A stretch of DNA of 64,000 bases from Chitinimonas viridis (GTDB lineage Bacteria > Pseudomonadota > Gammaproteobacteria > Burkholderiales > Chitinimonadaceae), in the NCBI RefSeq assembly GCF_030409555.1, contig NZ_JAUFPU010000004.1:1-64000 (forward strand), in the 5' to 3' direction. Positions 27,903 through 37,103 of the stretch are shown here, in pieces. Made by a program: the position numbers and the translations under genes. The notes under the pieces are model-generated. The model worked only from the letters and a program-made list of their open reading frames with translations, was not told the DNA's origin and did not search any database. Every line of letters begins with the position of its first letter. Positions within the stretch are counted from its first letter, which is position 1.

Positions 27903-28934
27903 TTAGCGGCGGCTGGCCTTGGGGTCGAGCGCATCGCGCAACAAGTCGGTAAACAGGCCAAACGAGACCACGAAGGTCGACATGACCACAGCTACCGTCG
28001 CCAATTGCCACCACTTGCCCAGCACAAGCTCAGGCATGACTTCGTTGATCATGATGCCCCAGGACACCGAGTCCGTCGGCACGCCGAGACCCAGGAAGGA
28101 CAGAATGACTTCTGCCTTGATGAAATCCACCACCAGCTGCGAAAGCTGAACCAGTATCAAGTGGGAGACGTTAGGCAGGATATGTACGAACATCTTGCGG
28201 CCATGCGAGGCGCCAATGGCGTTCGCTGCCATGACATAGTCACGGCCACGCTGCTTGATGTATTCGGCACGGATGAGGCGGTAAGTACCAGTCCAGCCCA
28301 CAAAACCCAGAACCAGGATCACGGTACTCACACCCTTGCCAAAAACAGCGGCAAACGCGAGAACCAACAGGATGTAGGGGACCGATGTGAAGATGTTGTA
28401 GAACCATTCCAGCAAATCGCCGAGCTTGCCACCGAAGTAACCGCCCAGCGCGCCCAGCACGGTACCGATGAACACGGCCAGCAATGCCGATGCCAGACCA
28501 ATGCTGATGGATACCTGCCCCGCCTTGATCACCTTGTCTAAGACGTCACGGCCCCACTTGTCGCCTCCCAGTAGCAGCGTCCAGCTAGGCTTGACCTCAG
28601 CCTTTTCATAGGCTGCAGCGTTCTTCTCTATCTCTTCGTAGTAAGGCGCCAAGGGATCGACAGCCTTTTGCTTTTCATCAATCACCAGCACATCCTGGCT
28701 AATGATGCTGTTCTTGCCTTGTGGATTTGGGTAGTCGTCCCCCAGGAAAGACGGGTTGGCGTATGACACACCAACCTCCTCGTTCCAGTCTTTCGCCACC
28801 CAACCCATACCCGCCGCGCCTGCGACCAGGAAGTACACAACCAGAACGGCCATGCAGAATCGCGCCAGCTTGTCCGCCCAAAGGCGTTTTCCGGCGGCGC
28901 GCCAGAATCCATACGATGCTTGTTGCTGAGTCAT
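27903..28934 (-). CDS. Peptide ABC transporter permease (OppC/YejE type)
   Basis: The 343-residue protein has one N-terminal membrane segment (about 25-45), then a ~100-residue periplasmic insertion with a Lys/Glu-rich stretch. Five membrane segments make up the BPD_transp_1 domain. The coupling motif EYIKQRGRDYVMAANAIGAS followed by FVHILPN contacts the ATPase. The large insertion after TM1 is characteristic of YejE-like permeases. It pairs with the OppB-like permease encoded 10 bp upstream. Substrates are probably oligopeptides; YejABEF systems also take up microcin C. Confidence 0.9.
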   Translation of the reverse strand: MTQQQASYGFWRAAGKRLWADKLARFCMAVLVVYFLVAGAAGMGWVAKDWNEEVGVSYANPSFLGDDYPNPQGKNSIISQDVLVIDEKQKAVDPLAPYYEEIEKNAAAYEKAEVKPSWTLLLGGDKWGRDVLDKVIKAGQVSISIGLASALLAVFIGTVLGALGGYFGGKLGDLLEWFYNIFTSVPYILLVLAFAAVFGKGVSTVILVLGFVGWTGTYRLIRAEYIKQRGRDYVMAANAIGASHGRKMFVHILPNVSHLILVQLSQLVVDFIKAEVILSFLGLGVPTDSVSWGIMINEVMPELVLGKWWQLATVAVVMSTFVVSFGLFTDLLRDALDPKASRR

Positions 28935-28944
28935 TGTCGCCGCC

Positions 28945-29883
28945 TCACTTCAGTTCGACACGCGGATCGAGTCTCTTATAGAGGACATCGACCAGCAAAT
29001 TGACAGCCATGGCGAACATGGCCAGGTAGACAGTGATCGCCTTGATCACCGGGAAATCGCTGCGTTGCACCGCATTGACGATTTCCTTACCCAAACCCGG
29101 GATGGAGAAAACCATCTCGATGAGGAAGGAACCCACGAACAGCCCTGGCAACGCCAGGGCCAGATTGGTCACGATGGGTACGGCAGCATTGCGCAGTACA
29201 TGGACAAACATCACGCGGTGCTCGGAAGCACCTTTGGCGCGGGCGGTCCGGGCATAATCCTGGCCGGTTTCCTCCACCACAAAGGAGCGATACAAGCGCA
29301 AGCTCGGCGCGATGGAAACGAACAACAGCAGAAGAATCGGCAGCGGTGCGTAAGTGCTGACGTTGGTCCAGAAATCATCACTCCAGCCCAGCACCGGGAA
29401 CCACTCCAGCTTATAGGCCAGCAGCCACTGACCCACCACCACATACAGCAATAGCGAGATGGACATGGCTGCGGTACAGATGCCCATTACGGCGCGATCG
29501 GTAAACGAACCGCGCTTGTAGGCGACGGCGACTGCCAGCGTCACGGCAACAATGGCGTCCAGCAACCAGACCTGCAACATGACGGTCAGCGAGACCGGTG
29601 CTTTCTGCAGGATGATGGCCGAAACAGCCTCGTTGGTACTCCAGCTGGCGCCAAAATCAAAGGTGAAAACCTGCTTGACGAAAATCCACAGTTGCACCCA
29701 GATCGGTGCATTCAAGCCCAACTGCTCGCGGATGGCATCAATTTTCTCCTTGCTGGCCACCTTGCCGGCAAGGATGGCGGCAGGATCGCCGCCAAACACG
29801 TTGAACAGGAAGAAGACCAGCAGCATGACCCCGGCCAGGGTCGGTATCATCTGCCAAATACGGCGTAACAGGTAGGTGCTCAT
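28945..29883 (-). CDS. Peptide ABC transporter permease (OppB/YejB type)
   Basis: The 312-residue protein starts MSTYLLRRIWQMIPTLAGVM with the N-terminal OppB-type helix, followed by the BPD_transp_1 domain. The motif EETGQDYARTARAKGASEHR followed by FVHVLRN is the ATPase-coupling loop. The start codon overlaps the stop of the upstream peptidase gene by one base (TAATG), so the two are coupled in translation. Confidence 0.9.
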   Translation of the reverse strand: MSTYLLRRIWQMIPTLAGVMLLVFFLFNVFGGDPAAILAGKVASKEKIDAIREQLGLNAPIWVQLWIFVKQVFTFDFGASWSTNEAVSAIILQKAPVSLTVMLQVWLLDAIVAVTLAVAVAYKRGSFTDRAVMGICTAAMSISLLLYVVVGQWLLAYKLEWFPVLGWSDDFWTNVSTYAPLPILLLLFVSIAPSLRLYRSFVVEETGQDYARTARAKGASEHRVMFVHVLRNAAVPIVTNLALALPGLFVGSFLIEMVFSIPGLGKEIVNAVQRSDFPVIKAITVYLAMFAMAVNLLVDVLYKRLDPRVELK

Positions 29884-31868
29884 TATTTAGCCTCTGCAGC
29901 CTTCTGGCCGGTGATTTCGCGGAAGAAAGCATCGGAACTCGGTTCACGGCCCAGGAACTGGCGAACCAGGTCCATCTCTGGCACTTGCGAGCCGTTCTCC
30001 AGAATGCTCTTGCGGAAACGCATACCCACTGCCGGATCCATGACATTGCTACCGAAGGCCGAGCGCATATCCAGCGCCAGCACCTCGGACCACATATAGC
30101 CGTAGTAACCGGCCGCATAGCCACCGACGATATGGCCAAATGCACCCGGGAATTCCGTACCCTTCACATAGCCCAGCGGTGTGGCGGCTTCCATCTTCTG
30201 CCACAGCTTGAGTGGATCCTGCGGCACCGGGCCTGCCAAGTTCATGTCATAGGCGGCATACAGCCATTGGCGGGCGTACTTGGTACCCGCACCAAACAGC
30301 CGCGATTCATTCATCTTGGCCACCAGTTGCATATCGATAGGCTTGCAGCTGGCACAGACTTCGTTCCACAGTGCCAGCGAAGCGGGATTACGCGCCCACT
30401 CCTCGAACATCTGCGACGGTGCCTCGACAAAATCACGCTTGGTATTGGTGCCTGCATTCAGGGTATAGCGGGTGCGGCTGAGCACACCGTGCATGATGTG
30501 ACCAAACTCGTGGTACAGCGTTTCCAGCTCGTCCTGATCAAAGCCCTTGCGGTTGAAATTGGTCACCAGCGCCGAAACCGGCGTCTGACCTGTCAGCGTG
30601 CTGGACTGGCGTACCGTGAAGGCTGCAGCATGCTTGTACTTGCCATCGCGAGGGAACAGGTCCAGGTAGAAGGACGACAGGTACTCACCCGTTGCCTTGT
30701 CGAATACATCGTAGCCCTTCACATCCTCGTGCCAGACTGGCAGCTTAGCGTTCTGGCGGAACTCCACGCCATACAGACGGCTGGTCACAGCCATCATCCA
30801 GGCGATCGTCGGCTCGGTGGGGAACTGGGCGCGCACAGCCTCCTGATCAATCTGGAAGCGTGCCTTCTGCACCCGGCGCTCATAGAAGGCCTGATCCCAA
30901 CGCTGCATCACAGCCTTGGGGTCTTGGGTGTAAGTAGCCTTCTCCTTGGCCAGTTCAGCCAGTTCGCGCTTCTCCACCTCGGTCACGGTGTTGCGGACCT
31001 TACCCAGGAAATCCAGCACAACTTCCGGCTTGCCCACCATGTTGTTACGCGTAGCCCAAGCCGCATACGAGGGGTAACCCATCAGCGTCGCCAGTTGCTT
31101 ACGGATATTGGCCACTTCATGGAGGATGGCGAGATTCTTTGCACCGCCGCGGCGTGCGTAGGCGTACTGCATCTGCCGGCGGGTTTCGCCACTCTCGGCC
31201 GATTCCATCACAGGCAGATATTCGGGGTAGTCGAAGCCAACCAGGTAGTTACCCTTGGCATCACGCTTTAAGCCCTGCAGTACATCGTCAGACAAACCCT
31301 TGAGCTGCTCCGCAGTGAAAGCCAGCTTTTGCTTGTTCTCACGTACGTTGCGGGCAAAGTCCTGTTGCAATTTATCCAGGCGGGTAAACAGCTTGCCTGC
31401 CTGGGCTCGCTTGGCAGCCGGCAAGTTCACGCCCTTGTCTTCAAATTCGGCCAGAATGCCCTTGAGCGTTTCGGCATCAATGGCATCCGCCGGCTTCACA
31501 GCCTTGAAGCGCTGATAAAGCGCCTCTTGCTGCATCAGCTTGTTCATGGCGTCCGAAATCTTGAGGTCGCAAGTTTCTTCAGCCTGGCGCAGCTTCTCGT
31601 CTGGGTGCACGTTGGCAACCAGGCCACCGCCCCACCAGAACTCGACCAAGCCACCCATGGTCTTGCTCCAGGGCACCAGCACAGTTTGAACATTGGCCTC
31701 GGCCAGTGGCAATTTCTGCAGCTGGGCGGCAGCGCCATTCAGGTCGGCAATTGCCTGGCTGCATAGCGCCGGCACTGCCTCAGCCTTGGAAATACGGATC
31801 TCGCCACGCTCGGCGGCAAAGGCCGCCGGCAGGCAGAGCGCGAGTACGAGTGGTGTAAGTTTACGCAT
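29883..31868 (-). CDS. Periplasmic M3-family metallopeptidase (oligopeptidase/Dcp type)
   Basis: Translation starts at the ATG at 31868 (MRKLTPLVLALCLPAAFAAE), after GGGAG; 661 residues with a signal peptide cut near residue 18. The zinc site HEFGH is at 453-457 and the third ligand region VEAPSQMFEEW lies about 25 residues on, as in M3 peptidases (thimet oligopeptidase, OpdA, Dcp). Most bacterial M3 enzymes are cytoplasmic; this one is exported. It lies between the binding-protein gene and the permeases of a peptide importer, so it probably trims peptides in the periplasm before uptake. Confidence 0.9.
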   Translation of the reverse strand: MRKLTPLVLALCLPAAFAAERGEIRISKAEAVPALCSQAIADLNGAAAQLQKLPLAEANVQTVLVPWSKTMGGLVEFWWGGGLVANVHPDEKLRQAEETCDLKISDAMNKLMQQEALYQRFKAVKPADAIDAETLKGILAEFEDKGVNLPAAKRAQAGKLFTRLDKLQQDFARNVRENKQKLAFTAEQLKGLSDDVLQGLKRDAKGNYLVGFDYPEYLPVMESAESGETRRQMQYAYARRGGAKNLAILHEVANIRKQLATLMGYPSYAAWATRNNMVGKPEVVLDFLGKVRNTVTEVEKRELAELAKEKATYTQDPKAVMQRWDQAFYERRVQKARFQIDQEAVRAQFPTEPTIAWMMAVTSRLYGVEFRQNAKLPVWHEDVKGYDVFDKATGEYLSSFYLDLFPRDGKYKHAAAFTVRQSSTLTGQTPVSALVTNFNRKGFDQDELETLYHEFGHIMHGVLSRTRYTLNAGTNTKRDFVEAPSQMFEEWARNPASLALWNEVCASCKPIDMQLVAKMNESRLFGAGTKYARQWLYAAYDMNLAGPVPQDPLKLWQKMEAATPLGYVKGTEFPGAFGHIVGGYAAGYYGYMWSEVLALDMRSAFGSNVMDPAVGMRFRKSILENGSQVPEMDLVRQFLGREPSSDAFFREITGQKAAEAK

Positions 31869-31915
31869 GCGGGTTTCTCCCGTTTCGGTCCACGTCTTTT
31901 GAACGATTCGATGTA

Positions 31916-33718
31916 TTACTTGCTGGTGGCAGCGCGCTGCTTCTCGACATCTACATCGAGGTAGTACCAGTGCGGCATATTGTCCGGGTGCGGCTTGTAG
32001 CCACTGACCCAAGGATGAGCGATGTGGGTACGGATACGGTTGACGTTATATATCCAGGGCACATAGGCAGCCACGATACGACTCATCTGACGTAGCCGTT
32101 CGTTACGCGCTTCCGATTGGGGTTCGGCAGCAATCTGCTCGTACAGCTTGTCGAAGTCCTTATTACGGAAACGTGATTCGTTCACAGGACCGGCATTGGG
32201 GCCATACAACAGTTGCATGAAGTTTTCAGCATCCGGGTAATCTTGTCCCCAGGCACCGCCAGCGAACTGATACGTGCCGCCCTGACGATTCTTCAAGAGA
32301 TCGGAGAAGTTCATCTTGACGATTTCGAGCTTGATGCCGATAGCGCCAAAGCCCTTGAGCAGCAACTCTTCTTGGTCACGGCCATCAGCACCGGTACTGG
32401 CCATATAGGTGATCGTCAAAGGCTTGCAGCCCGGCTGCTCACGCAAGCCATCGCCATCGCAATCCTTGTAGCCAAACATGTCCAGCAGCGCATTACCGCG
32501 CGACGGGCTATAGCGGCCCAGCACATTCTTGAAATTCGGATCGTAGCCGTTGATCTGCGGAGCCAACGGTGATTGTGCCGGCAGGCCCTGACCATTGCGG
32601 ATAATGGACAGTTCCTTGGCCTGGTTATATGACAAGGCAATGGCACGGCGCAGGGCTATACGCTCAAGCGAGTTACCCCCCACAACCTTGTCGTCCATAT
32701 TGAACATGTAATAGGTAATATCCGCCTCAGCTTCGCGGAAATAGCGCCAGCCCATCTCCTTGTATTTGGGGGATAGTTCGTTACCAGGCGCCACAATCTT
32801 GGAGTAGTTGTTACCCAGCCGTGGGTGGATATCCAGCTGTGCACTCTGGAACGACAGCCAGGAAGCCTGCGGCGTTTCAATCACGCGGATATCAATCGTC
32901 CCAATACGCGGGAAGGTCTTGCCTTCCAACTGCTTGGCGATAGCCTGATCCACTTCGATACCTGGGCCACTGACAGGCTTGTACTGGAAGCCACGGTAGT
33001 TAGGGTTCGCCACCAGAATGATGCGGTTACGCCGCTGCCAGGACTTCAGCATATAAGGGCCGGTACCTACTGGATGCGCTTCCGAATTCTCGCCATAGGC
33101 CTCGATAGCTTCGCGCGCTACCAAGCCAGTAGCGGGCGCCGCCATGATGTAAGGCAGGTTGTAGTCAGTGCGCTTGAGTTTGATCTGTACTGTGTACTTG
33201 TCCAGTGCCTGCAGGCCCTCGATCGGCTTGTCAAAGTCGAAAGGCTTGTTCTTGGCCGCCTCAATCTTTTCGTCCAGGCCTATCACCTTGCCCTTGAACA
33301 TGAAGTCCCAAGGTGCGCCGCGGCTGTTGGGGTCAACAATGCGCTGTATGGTATAGATCACATCCGTGGCAACCACTTCACGCTTCTTACCCTTGAAGAC
33401 AGGATCATCAGCAAAGTAGATACCAGGGCGTATCTTGAAAATAAAGGTCTTGCCGTCATCCAGCACTTGTGGGAGGTCGGACAGCCTGGGGATCAGGGTT
33501 TGCGGACGGGCCAGGTAATCATAAGCCAGCAGGGATTCGAAGATGCTGCTGTTGACTTCGCCAGAGTAATGGTCGGAATACTTGGCAGGGTCAAAACCGG
33601 ATTCAGGCGCTTCGAAATAGGTATGAAGCGTCTTGTTCATGTCAGCCGGCTGCGCGGCAACTGGGCCCGCCAGGCCGGCGACAAACAAGCTCAGGCCTGC
33701 AATGGAAGCAAGTTTCAT
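31916..33718 (-). CDS. Peptide-binding protein of an ABC importer (SBP family 5, YejA-like)
   Basis: The ATG at 33718 opens a signal peptide (MKLASIAGLSLFVAGLAGPVAAQ); 600 residues in all. The body follows the SBP_bac_5 pattern: TLHTYFEAPESGFDPAKYSD near the start, FKIRPGIYFADDPVF, then HPVGTGPYMLKSW. Its length, like YejA (about 600), is longer than DppA or OppA. It is the first gene of an operon with the M3 peptidase, two permeases and the double ATPase; the peptidase starts 47 bp downstream. Confidence 0.9.
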   Translation of the reverse strand: MKLASIAGLSLFVAGLAGPVAAQPADMNKTLHTYFEAPESGFDPAKYSDHYSGEVNSSIFESLLAYDYLARPQTLIPRLSDLPQVLDDGKTFIFKIRPGIYFADDPVFKGKKREVVATDVIYTIQRIVDPNSRGAPWDFMFKGKVIGLDEKIEAAKNKPFDFDKPIEGLQALDKYTVQIKLKRTDYNLPYIMAAPATGLVAREAIEAYGENSEAHPVGTGPYMLKSWQRRNRIILVANPNYRGFQYKPVSGPGIEVDQAIAKQLEGKTFPRIGTIDIRVIETPQASWLSFQSAQLDIHPRLGNNYSKIVAPGNELSPKYKEMGWRYFREAEADITYYMFNMDDKVVGGNSLERIALRRAIALSYNQAKELSIIRNGQGLPAQSPLAPQINGYDPNFKNVLGRYSPSRGNALLDMFGYKDCDGDGLREQPGCKPLTITYMASTGADGRDQEELLLKGFGAIGIKLEIVKMNFSDLLKNRQGGTYQFAGGAWGQDYPDAENFMQLLYGPNAGPVNESRFRNKDFDKLYEQIAAEPQSEARNERLRQMSRIVAAYVPWIYNVNRIRTHIAHPWVSGYKPHPDNMPHWYYLDVDVEKQRAATSK

Positions 33719-33815
33719 GGTGTGATGTCGCTTTGGAAAACTGCAACTGGGAAATCGCATACAGCACGGTCATATCCGCCGCTGTCATGCCCGGATGGTT
33801 ATGCCATCAGGCATA

Positions 33816-33849
33816 GCAACGGGCAAGACCGGTAGGTCTTGCCCGTTGC
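33816..33849 (-). terminator. 15-bp perfect hairpin ending the tonB-exb operon
   Basis: GCAACGGGCAAGACC pairs with GGTCTTGCCCGTTGC around a 4-nt loop, 12 bp past the stop of the TPR gene. No strong T-run follows, so termination or mRNA 3'-end protection are both possible. Confidence 0.6.
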
Positions 33850-33861
33850 ATACTGCCGTAA

Positions 33862-35106
33862 TCAGTGCTGCTGGGCGTGGAGCGTCCAGAGACGGGCAAC
33901 GTCTGCAGTACCGTCTTTACCCTGCACGGTCTTCAGCATCTGCACGGCCTTGGGCTTCTGGCCAGCCATCAGATACGCAATACCGAGACGCAGCTTGGAG
34001 TCTTCAGGACGCTTGAGACCGCCCTTCTGTATGCCCTGCTCCATCATGGCAATGCCCTTGGCCGCTTGTCCGGCACCCACCAGGCTCATACCCAGATTGA
34101 CCAGCAGGCTGCCATCAGCCGAGGCGTTCGCCTCTTTTTCCAGTTGTGCAAACGTGGCCGCCTCAGTTGCTACACGCTTGTTTGCAAGATCCAGCAAACG
34201 CTTCTGCCGCTCAGCTTGTGGGCCCTGGCCCAGGACATTGGCAGCGAAGCCTTTTTCAACCACCTTCTTGCCTTCGGCATTAAAGCCTTCCTGCATGGCT
34301 AGCTGGGCCATCTGCATATAGTCCTCAACCGAGGCCATATTGTTGGTGGCAAACTTCAGTCGGTACACTTCCAAGGCCAGACGATCGGCAAAGCCGGTCT
34401 TGCGCGATACGCGCGAGATCACATCAGTCCAGTAGGATGGCTTGGGATAATAGGTAACCAGCTTCTCCAGCGTCGCCAGATAGCCATCAGTATTCTTCTG
34501 GTTCAAATAGGCATTGGCCAGCAACTGCAGCTTTTCCTCAGACGGCTTGCGGCCTGCCTTGATGTCGCCCGCCACCTGGGCACTCAGTTCACGTGCAGCG
34601 CCAGCGGAATCACCGCTCATATAGCGCAACTGGGCGGACAGGCCGGTGATCTGGGCGTTGGTGCCGCCGGCACGGGTGTAGCGGTCAGCCCATGCAGCAG
34701 CACCCTTGAAATCTTTGGCACGATAGTAAGCGCTGACCAGCGCTTCCATCGCGGTCAGTTTTTCGGAGCCGGACATCTTGCCCGAATCCATGGCGGACTG
34801 AAGCGCCTTGGCGGCTGTTTGCGCATCGCCCGCGCTGGCGGCGGCAAAGCCCATCATGCGATCAACCACAAACGACTCATAAGCCGATTTACCACCGACA
34901 GCATCGGCCTCTCGGGTCTTGGCTAGCGCTTCCCTGTGCTTACCTGAACGCATCAGGTTGCTTGCTGCGGCCAGCGGCTTGCCCACCTCGGGGCGCACGG
35001 CTTCCTGGGCCATGGCAGCGACAGGGCTGCTATGCAAACTAACAAGGGCGGGGGAGCCAATGGCTGCCCAGATAAGCAGTCCAAGGCAAAGAGGACGAGC
35101 GCGCAT
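33862..35106 (-). CDS. Secreted tetratricopeptide-repeat protein of the tonB-exb operon
   Basis: The ATG at 35106 (MRARPLCLGLLIWAAIG) opens a signal peptide; 414 residues. The rest is helical with degenerate TPR units (AASNLMRSGKHREALAKTRE; GDAQTAAKALQSAMDSGKM; AYYRAKDFKGAAAWADRYT; LANAYLNQKNTDGYLATLE). It follows two exbD genes on the same strand, 81 bp apart, and ends the operon. It may help assemble or energise a TonB-dependent complex in the periplasm; this is inferred from context only. Confidence 0.75.
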   Translation of the reverse strand: MRARPLCLGLLIWAAIGSPALVSLHSSPVAAMAQEAVRPEVGKPLAAASNLMRSGKHREALAKTREADAVGGKSAYESFVVDRMMGFAAASAGDAQTAAKALQSAMDSGKMSGSEKLTAMEALVSAYYRAKDFKGAAAWADRYTRAGGTNAQITGLSAQLRYMSGDSAGAARELSAQVAGDIKAGRKPSEEKLQLLANAYLNQKNTDGYLATLEKLVTYYPKPSYWTDVISRVSRKTGFADRLALEVYRLKFATNNMASVEDYMQMAQLAMQEGFNAEGKKVVEKGFAANVLGQGPQAERQKRLLDLANKRVATEAATFAQLEKEANASADGSLLVNLGMSLVGAGQAAKGIAMMEQGIQKGGLKRPEDSKLRLGIAYLMAGQKPKAVQMLKTVQGKDGTADVARLWTLHAQQH

Positions 35107-35187
35107 TTTTGTTCCGAATTGGTTGGTGGCTTCTAAAAAGCAAAGCGCGGCGACACCGTCTAGACGATGTCGCCGCAACCCGTTTTG

Positions 35188-35613
35188 TTACATGAACTGT
35201 TCGTTACCGATCATACCGATCTTGGTCACGCCCAGACGCTGCGCGGCAGCCATCACGCCTGCAACCGTCTTGTACGGTGCCAGCTTGTTGGGGCGCAGGT
35301 GCACCTCAGGCTGTTCAGGCTGAGCGGCATATTCACGCAGCTTGGCCTCAAGCGTAGCGCGATCCGTGACGATGCCATCCACATAGATGGTTTCGTCGAA
35401 ATCGATATCAATGCGATGCACAATAGGCTCGGTTGTCTGCGGCGGGGGATTACCCGCAGGCATATCAAGCTTCACTGCGTGCAGTTGCACCGGGATAGTA
35501 ATGATCAGCATGATCAGCAGCACGAGCATCACGTCGATCAACGGCGTGGTGTTCATGTCCACCATGACTTCCGGATCACCGGAATCACTACCTGAGCCTA
35601 CATTCATGCCCAT
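35188..35613 (-). CDS. exbD: ExbD/TolR family protein (second exbD)
   Basis: The 141-residue protein has a short cytoplasmic N-terminus and one membrane helix with the proton-carrying Asp27 (TPLIDVMLVLLIMLI), then a periplasmic domain. ExbD works with ExbB to use the proton gradient to drive TonB. This copy follows another exbD by 26 bp; the two share the N-terminus MGMNVG and the TM region but differ in the periplasmic part. Paired exbD genes behind exbB are known, for example in Xanthomonas. Confidence 0.92.
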   Translation of the reverse strand: MGMNVGSGSDSGDPEVMVDMNTTPLIDVMLVLLIMLIITIPVQLHAVKLDMPAGNPPPQTTEPIVHRIDIDFDETIYVDGIVTDRATLEAKLREYAAQPEQPEVHLRPNKLAPYKTVAGVMAAAQRLGVTKIGMIGNEQFM

Positions 35614-35639
35614 GGCTTATCCTTCGCAATTATTTCAAC

Positions 35640-36065
35640 TTAGCCGCGCGGCGGAGGCTCGGTGATAAAACCGACCTTGACGATACCGGCACGCTGGCAA
35701 GCCACGATTACCCTACCCACGAACTCGTAACGGGCGGTCTGGTCACCACGAATCTGGACTTCAGGCTGAGGCACCTTCACCGCCTCTTCCTTCAGCTTGG
35801 TCACCAGCGTTTCGTTATCAGGGATCAAAGCCATGTTCCAGAACACATCGCCATCCTTGTTCACGGCGATATTGATGTTTTCCGGCTTGGTTTCGTTCGC
35901 CTGGTTGGTCTCAGTAGGCAGCTTGACCGGGACGGTGTGTGTCGCGACGGGGATGGTGATCAGGAAGATGATCAACAGCACCAGCATGACATCCACGAGC
36001 GGGGTAGTGTTGATTGCCGACACTACCTCGTCATCGCCGCCGGATTCTCCGACGTTCATCCCCAT
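35640..36065 (-). CDS. exbD: ExbD/TolR family protein (first exbD)
   Basis: The 141-residue protein has one membrane helix carrying Asp25 (TPLVDVMLVLLIIFLI), then a periplasmic domain with TVPVKLPTETNQANETKPEN. It starts 3 bp after exbB, so the two are translated together. The protein is a subunit of the ExbB5-ExbD2 proton motor for TonB. Having two different ExbD proteins may allow a mixed dimer, or serve different transporters. Confidence 0.92.
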   Translation of the reverse strand: MGMNVGESGGDDEVVSAINTTPLVDVMLVLLIIFLITIPVATHTVPVKLPTETNQANETKPENINIAVNKDGDVFWNMALIPDNETLVTKLKEEAVKVPQPEVQIRGDQTARYEFVGRVIVACQRAGIVKVGFITEPPPRG

Positions 36066-36068
36066 GGC

Positions 36069-36992
36069 TTAGCCCTTTTTCGCCTGGCTGTTGCTCATCA
36101 GCACATTGTGCAGATCGGCACCGAAGGCACGCACTTGTTCCATGCCAGACTTGTTGCGGCGAACCAGCCAGTTGTAACCGAGCACGGCAGGCACGGCGAC
36201 GGCCAGACCGATGGCAGTCATGATCAGCGATTCACCCACGGGGCCGGCCACCTTGTCGATGGAAGCCTGACCGGACATACCGATCTTCACCAGGGCGTGG
36301 TAGATACCCCAAACGGTACCGAACAGACCGATAAACGGTGCAGTGGAACCCACGGTAGCCAGGAAGGCCAGGCCATCCTGCAGGCGGTTCTGCACGTTCT
36401 CTATGGAACGCTGGATGGACATGGTCACCCAGGTATTGCGGTCAATCTGCTCCAGCAGGGCACCTTCGTGGTGCTCGTTGGCATTCACACCGCTCTCTGC
36501 GATGAAGCGGAAGGCGCTGCCTTCTTCCAGGGTGCCCACGCCGGCCTTGACCGAACCTGCACTCCAGAAGGACTCACGCGCTGCCTTGGCTTGGCGCATC
36601 AGCTTGAACTGCTCGAACAGCTTGGTCACCATGACATACCAGGTGCCCATGGACATGATCAGCATGATCACCAGGGTGCCCTTGGCCACCATATCACTCT
36701 GGGTCCACAGTGCCTTTAGGCCGTATGGGTTGTCAGCAGGCACGCCAGCGTCTGCTGCAGGGGGTGCAACAGGTGCTTCGGCAGCGGCATCAGCCGGGGC
36801 TGCGGCAGCGTCTGCCGGAGCAGCAGCGGCGTCAGCAGCAGGGGCGGCAGCATCAGTCGCGGCGGGCGCTGCAGGTGCAGTCGCTGCGGGCTCTTCGGCA
36901 TAGGCAGCGGGAGCAACAAAAACGGTCACCGTCGGAGCGGCAACGAGGGTAAATGCCGCGAAGAGTGCGGACAGACGGTTTGCAACGGACAT
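36069..36992 (-). CDS. exbB: ExbB/MotA-TolQ-ExbB proton channel with Ala/Pro-rich N-terminal extension
   Basis: The 307-residue protein starts with a cleavable-type signal (MSVANRLSALFAAFTLVAAP, on to about residue 32). A ~55-residue low-complexity stretch of Ala, Pro and Asp follows, then the three-helix channel domain: TM at about 100-120, and two helices from about 205, with FLATVGSTAPFIGLFGTVWG and LIMTAIGLAVAVPAVLGYN. The periplasmic Ala/Pro-rich linker is found in a subset of ExbB proteins. It conducts protons with ExbD to energise TonB. Confidence 0.92.
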   Translation of the reverse strand: MSVANRLSALFAAFTLVAAPTVTVFVAPAAYAEEPAATAPAAPAATDAAAPAADAAAAPADAAAAPADAAAEAPVAPPAADAGVPADNPYGLKALWTQSDMVAKGTLVIMLIMSMGTWYVMVTKLFEQFKLMRQAKAARESFWSAGSVKAGVGTLEEGSAFRFIAESGVNANEHHEGALLEQIDRNTWVTMSIQRSIENVQNRLQDGLAFLATVGSTAPFIGLFGTVWGIYHALVKIGMSGQASIDKVAGPVGESLIMTAIGLAVAVPAVLGYNWLVRRNKSGMEQVRAFGADLHNVLMSNSQAKKG

Positions 36993-37103
36993 AATTCTTC
37001 CAGCTCCTTAGCTAGGCTGACCCGATCAAGAGTCGACACAGAAATCACCTGACAGCGAACAAGTACGCCACCAGAACAAACTTAAAAACCAAGCAACAAC
37101 CGC

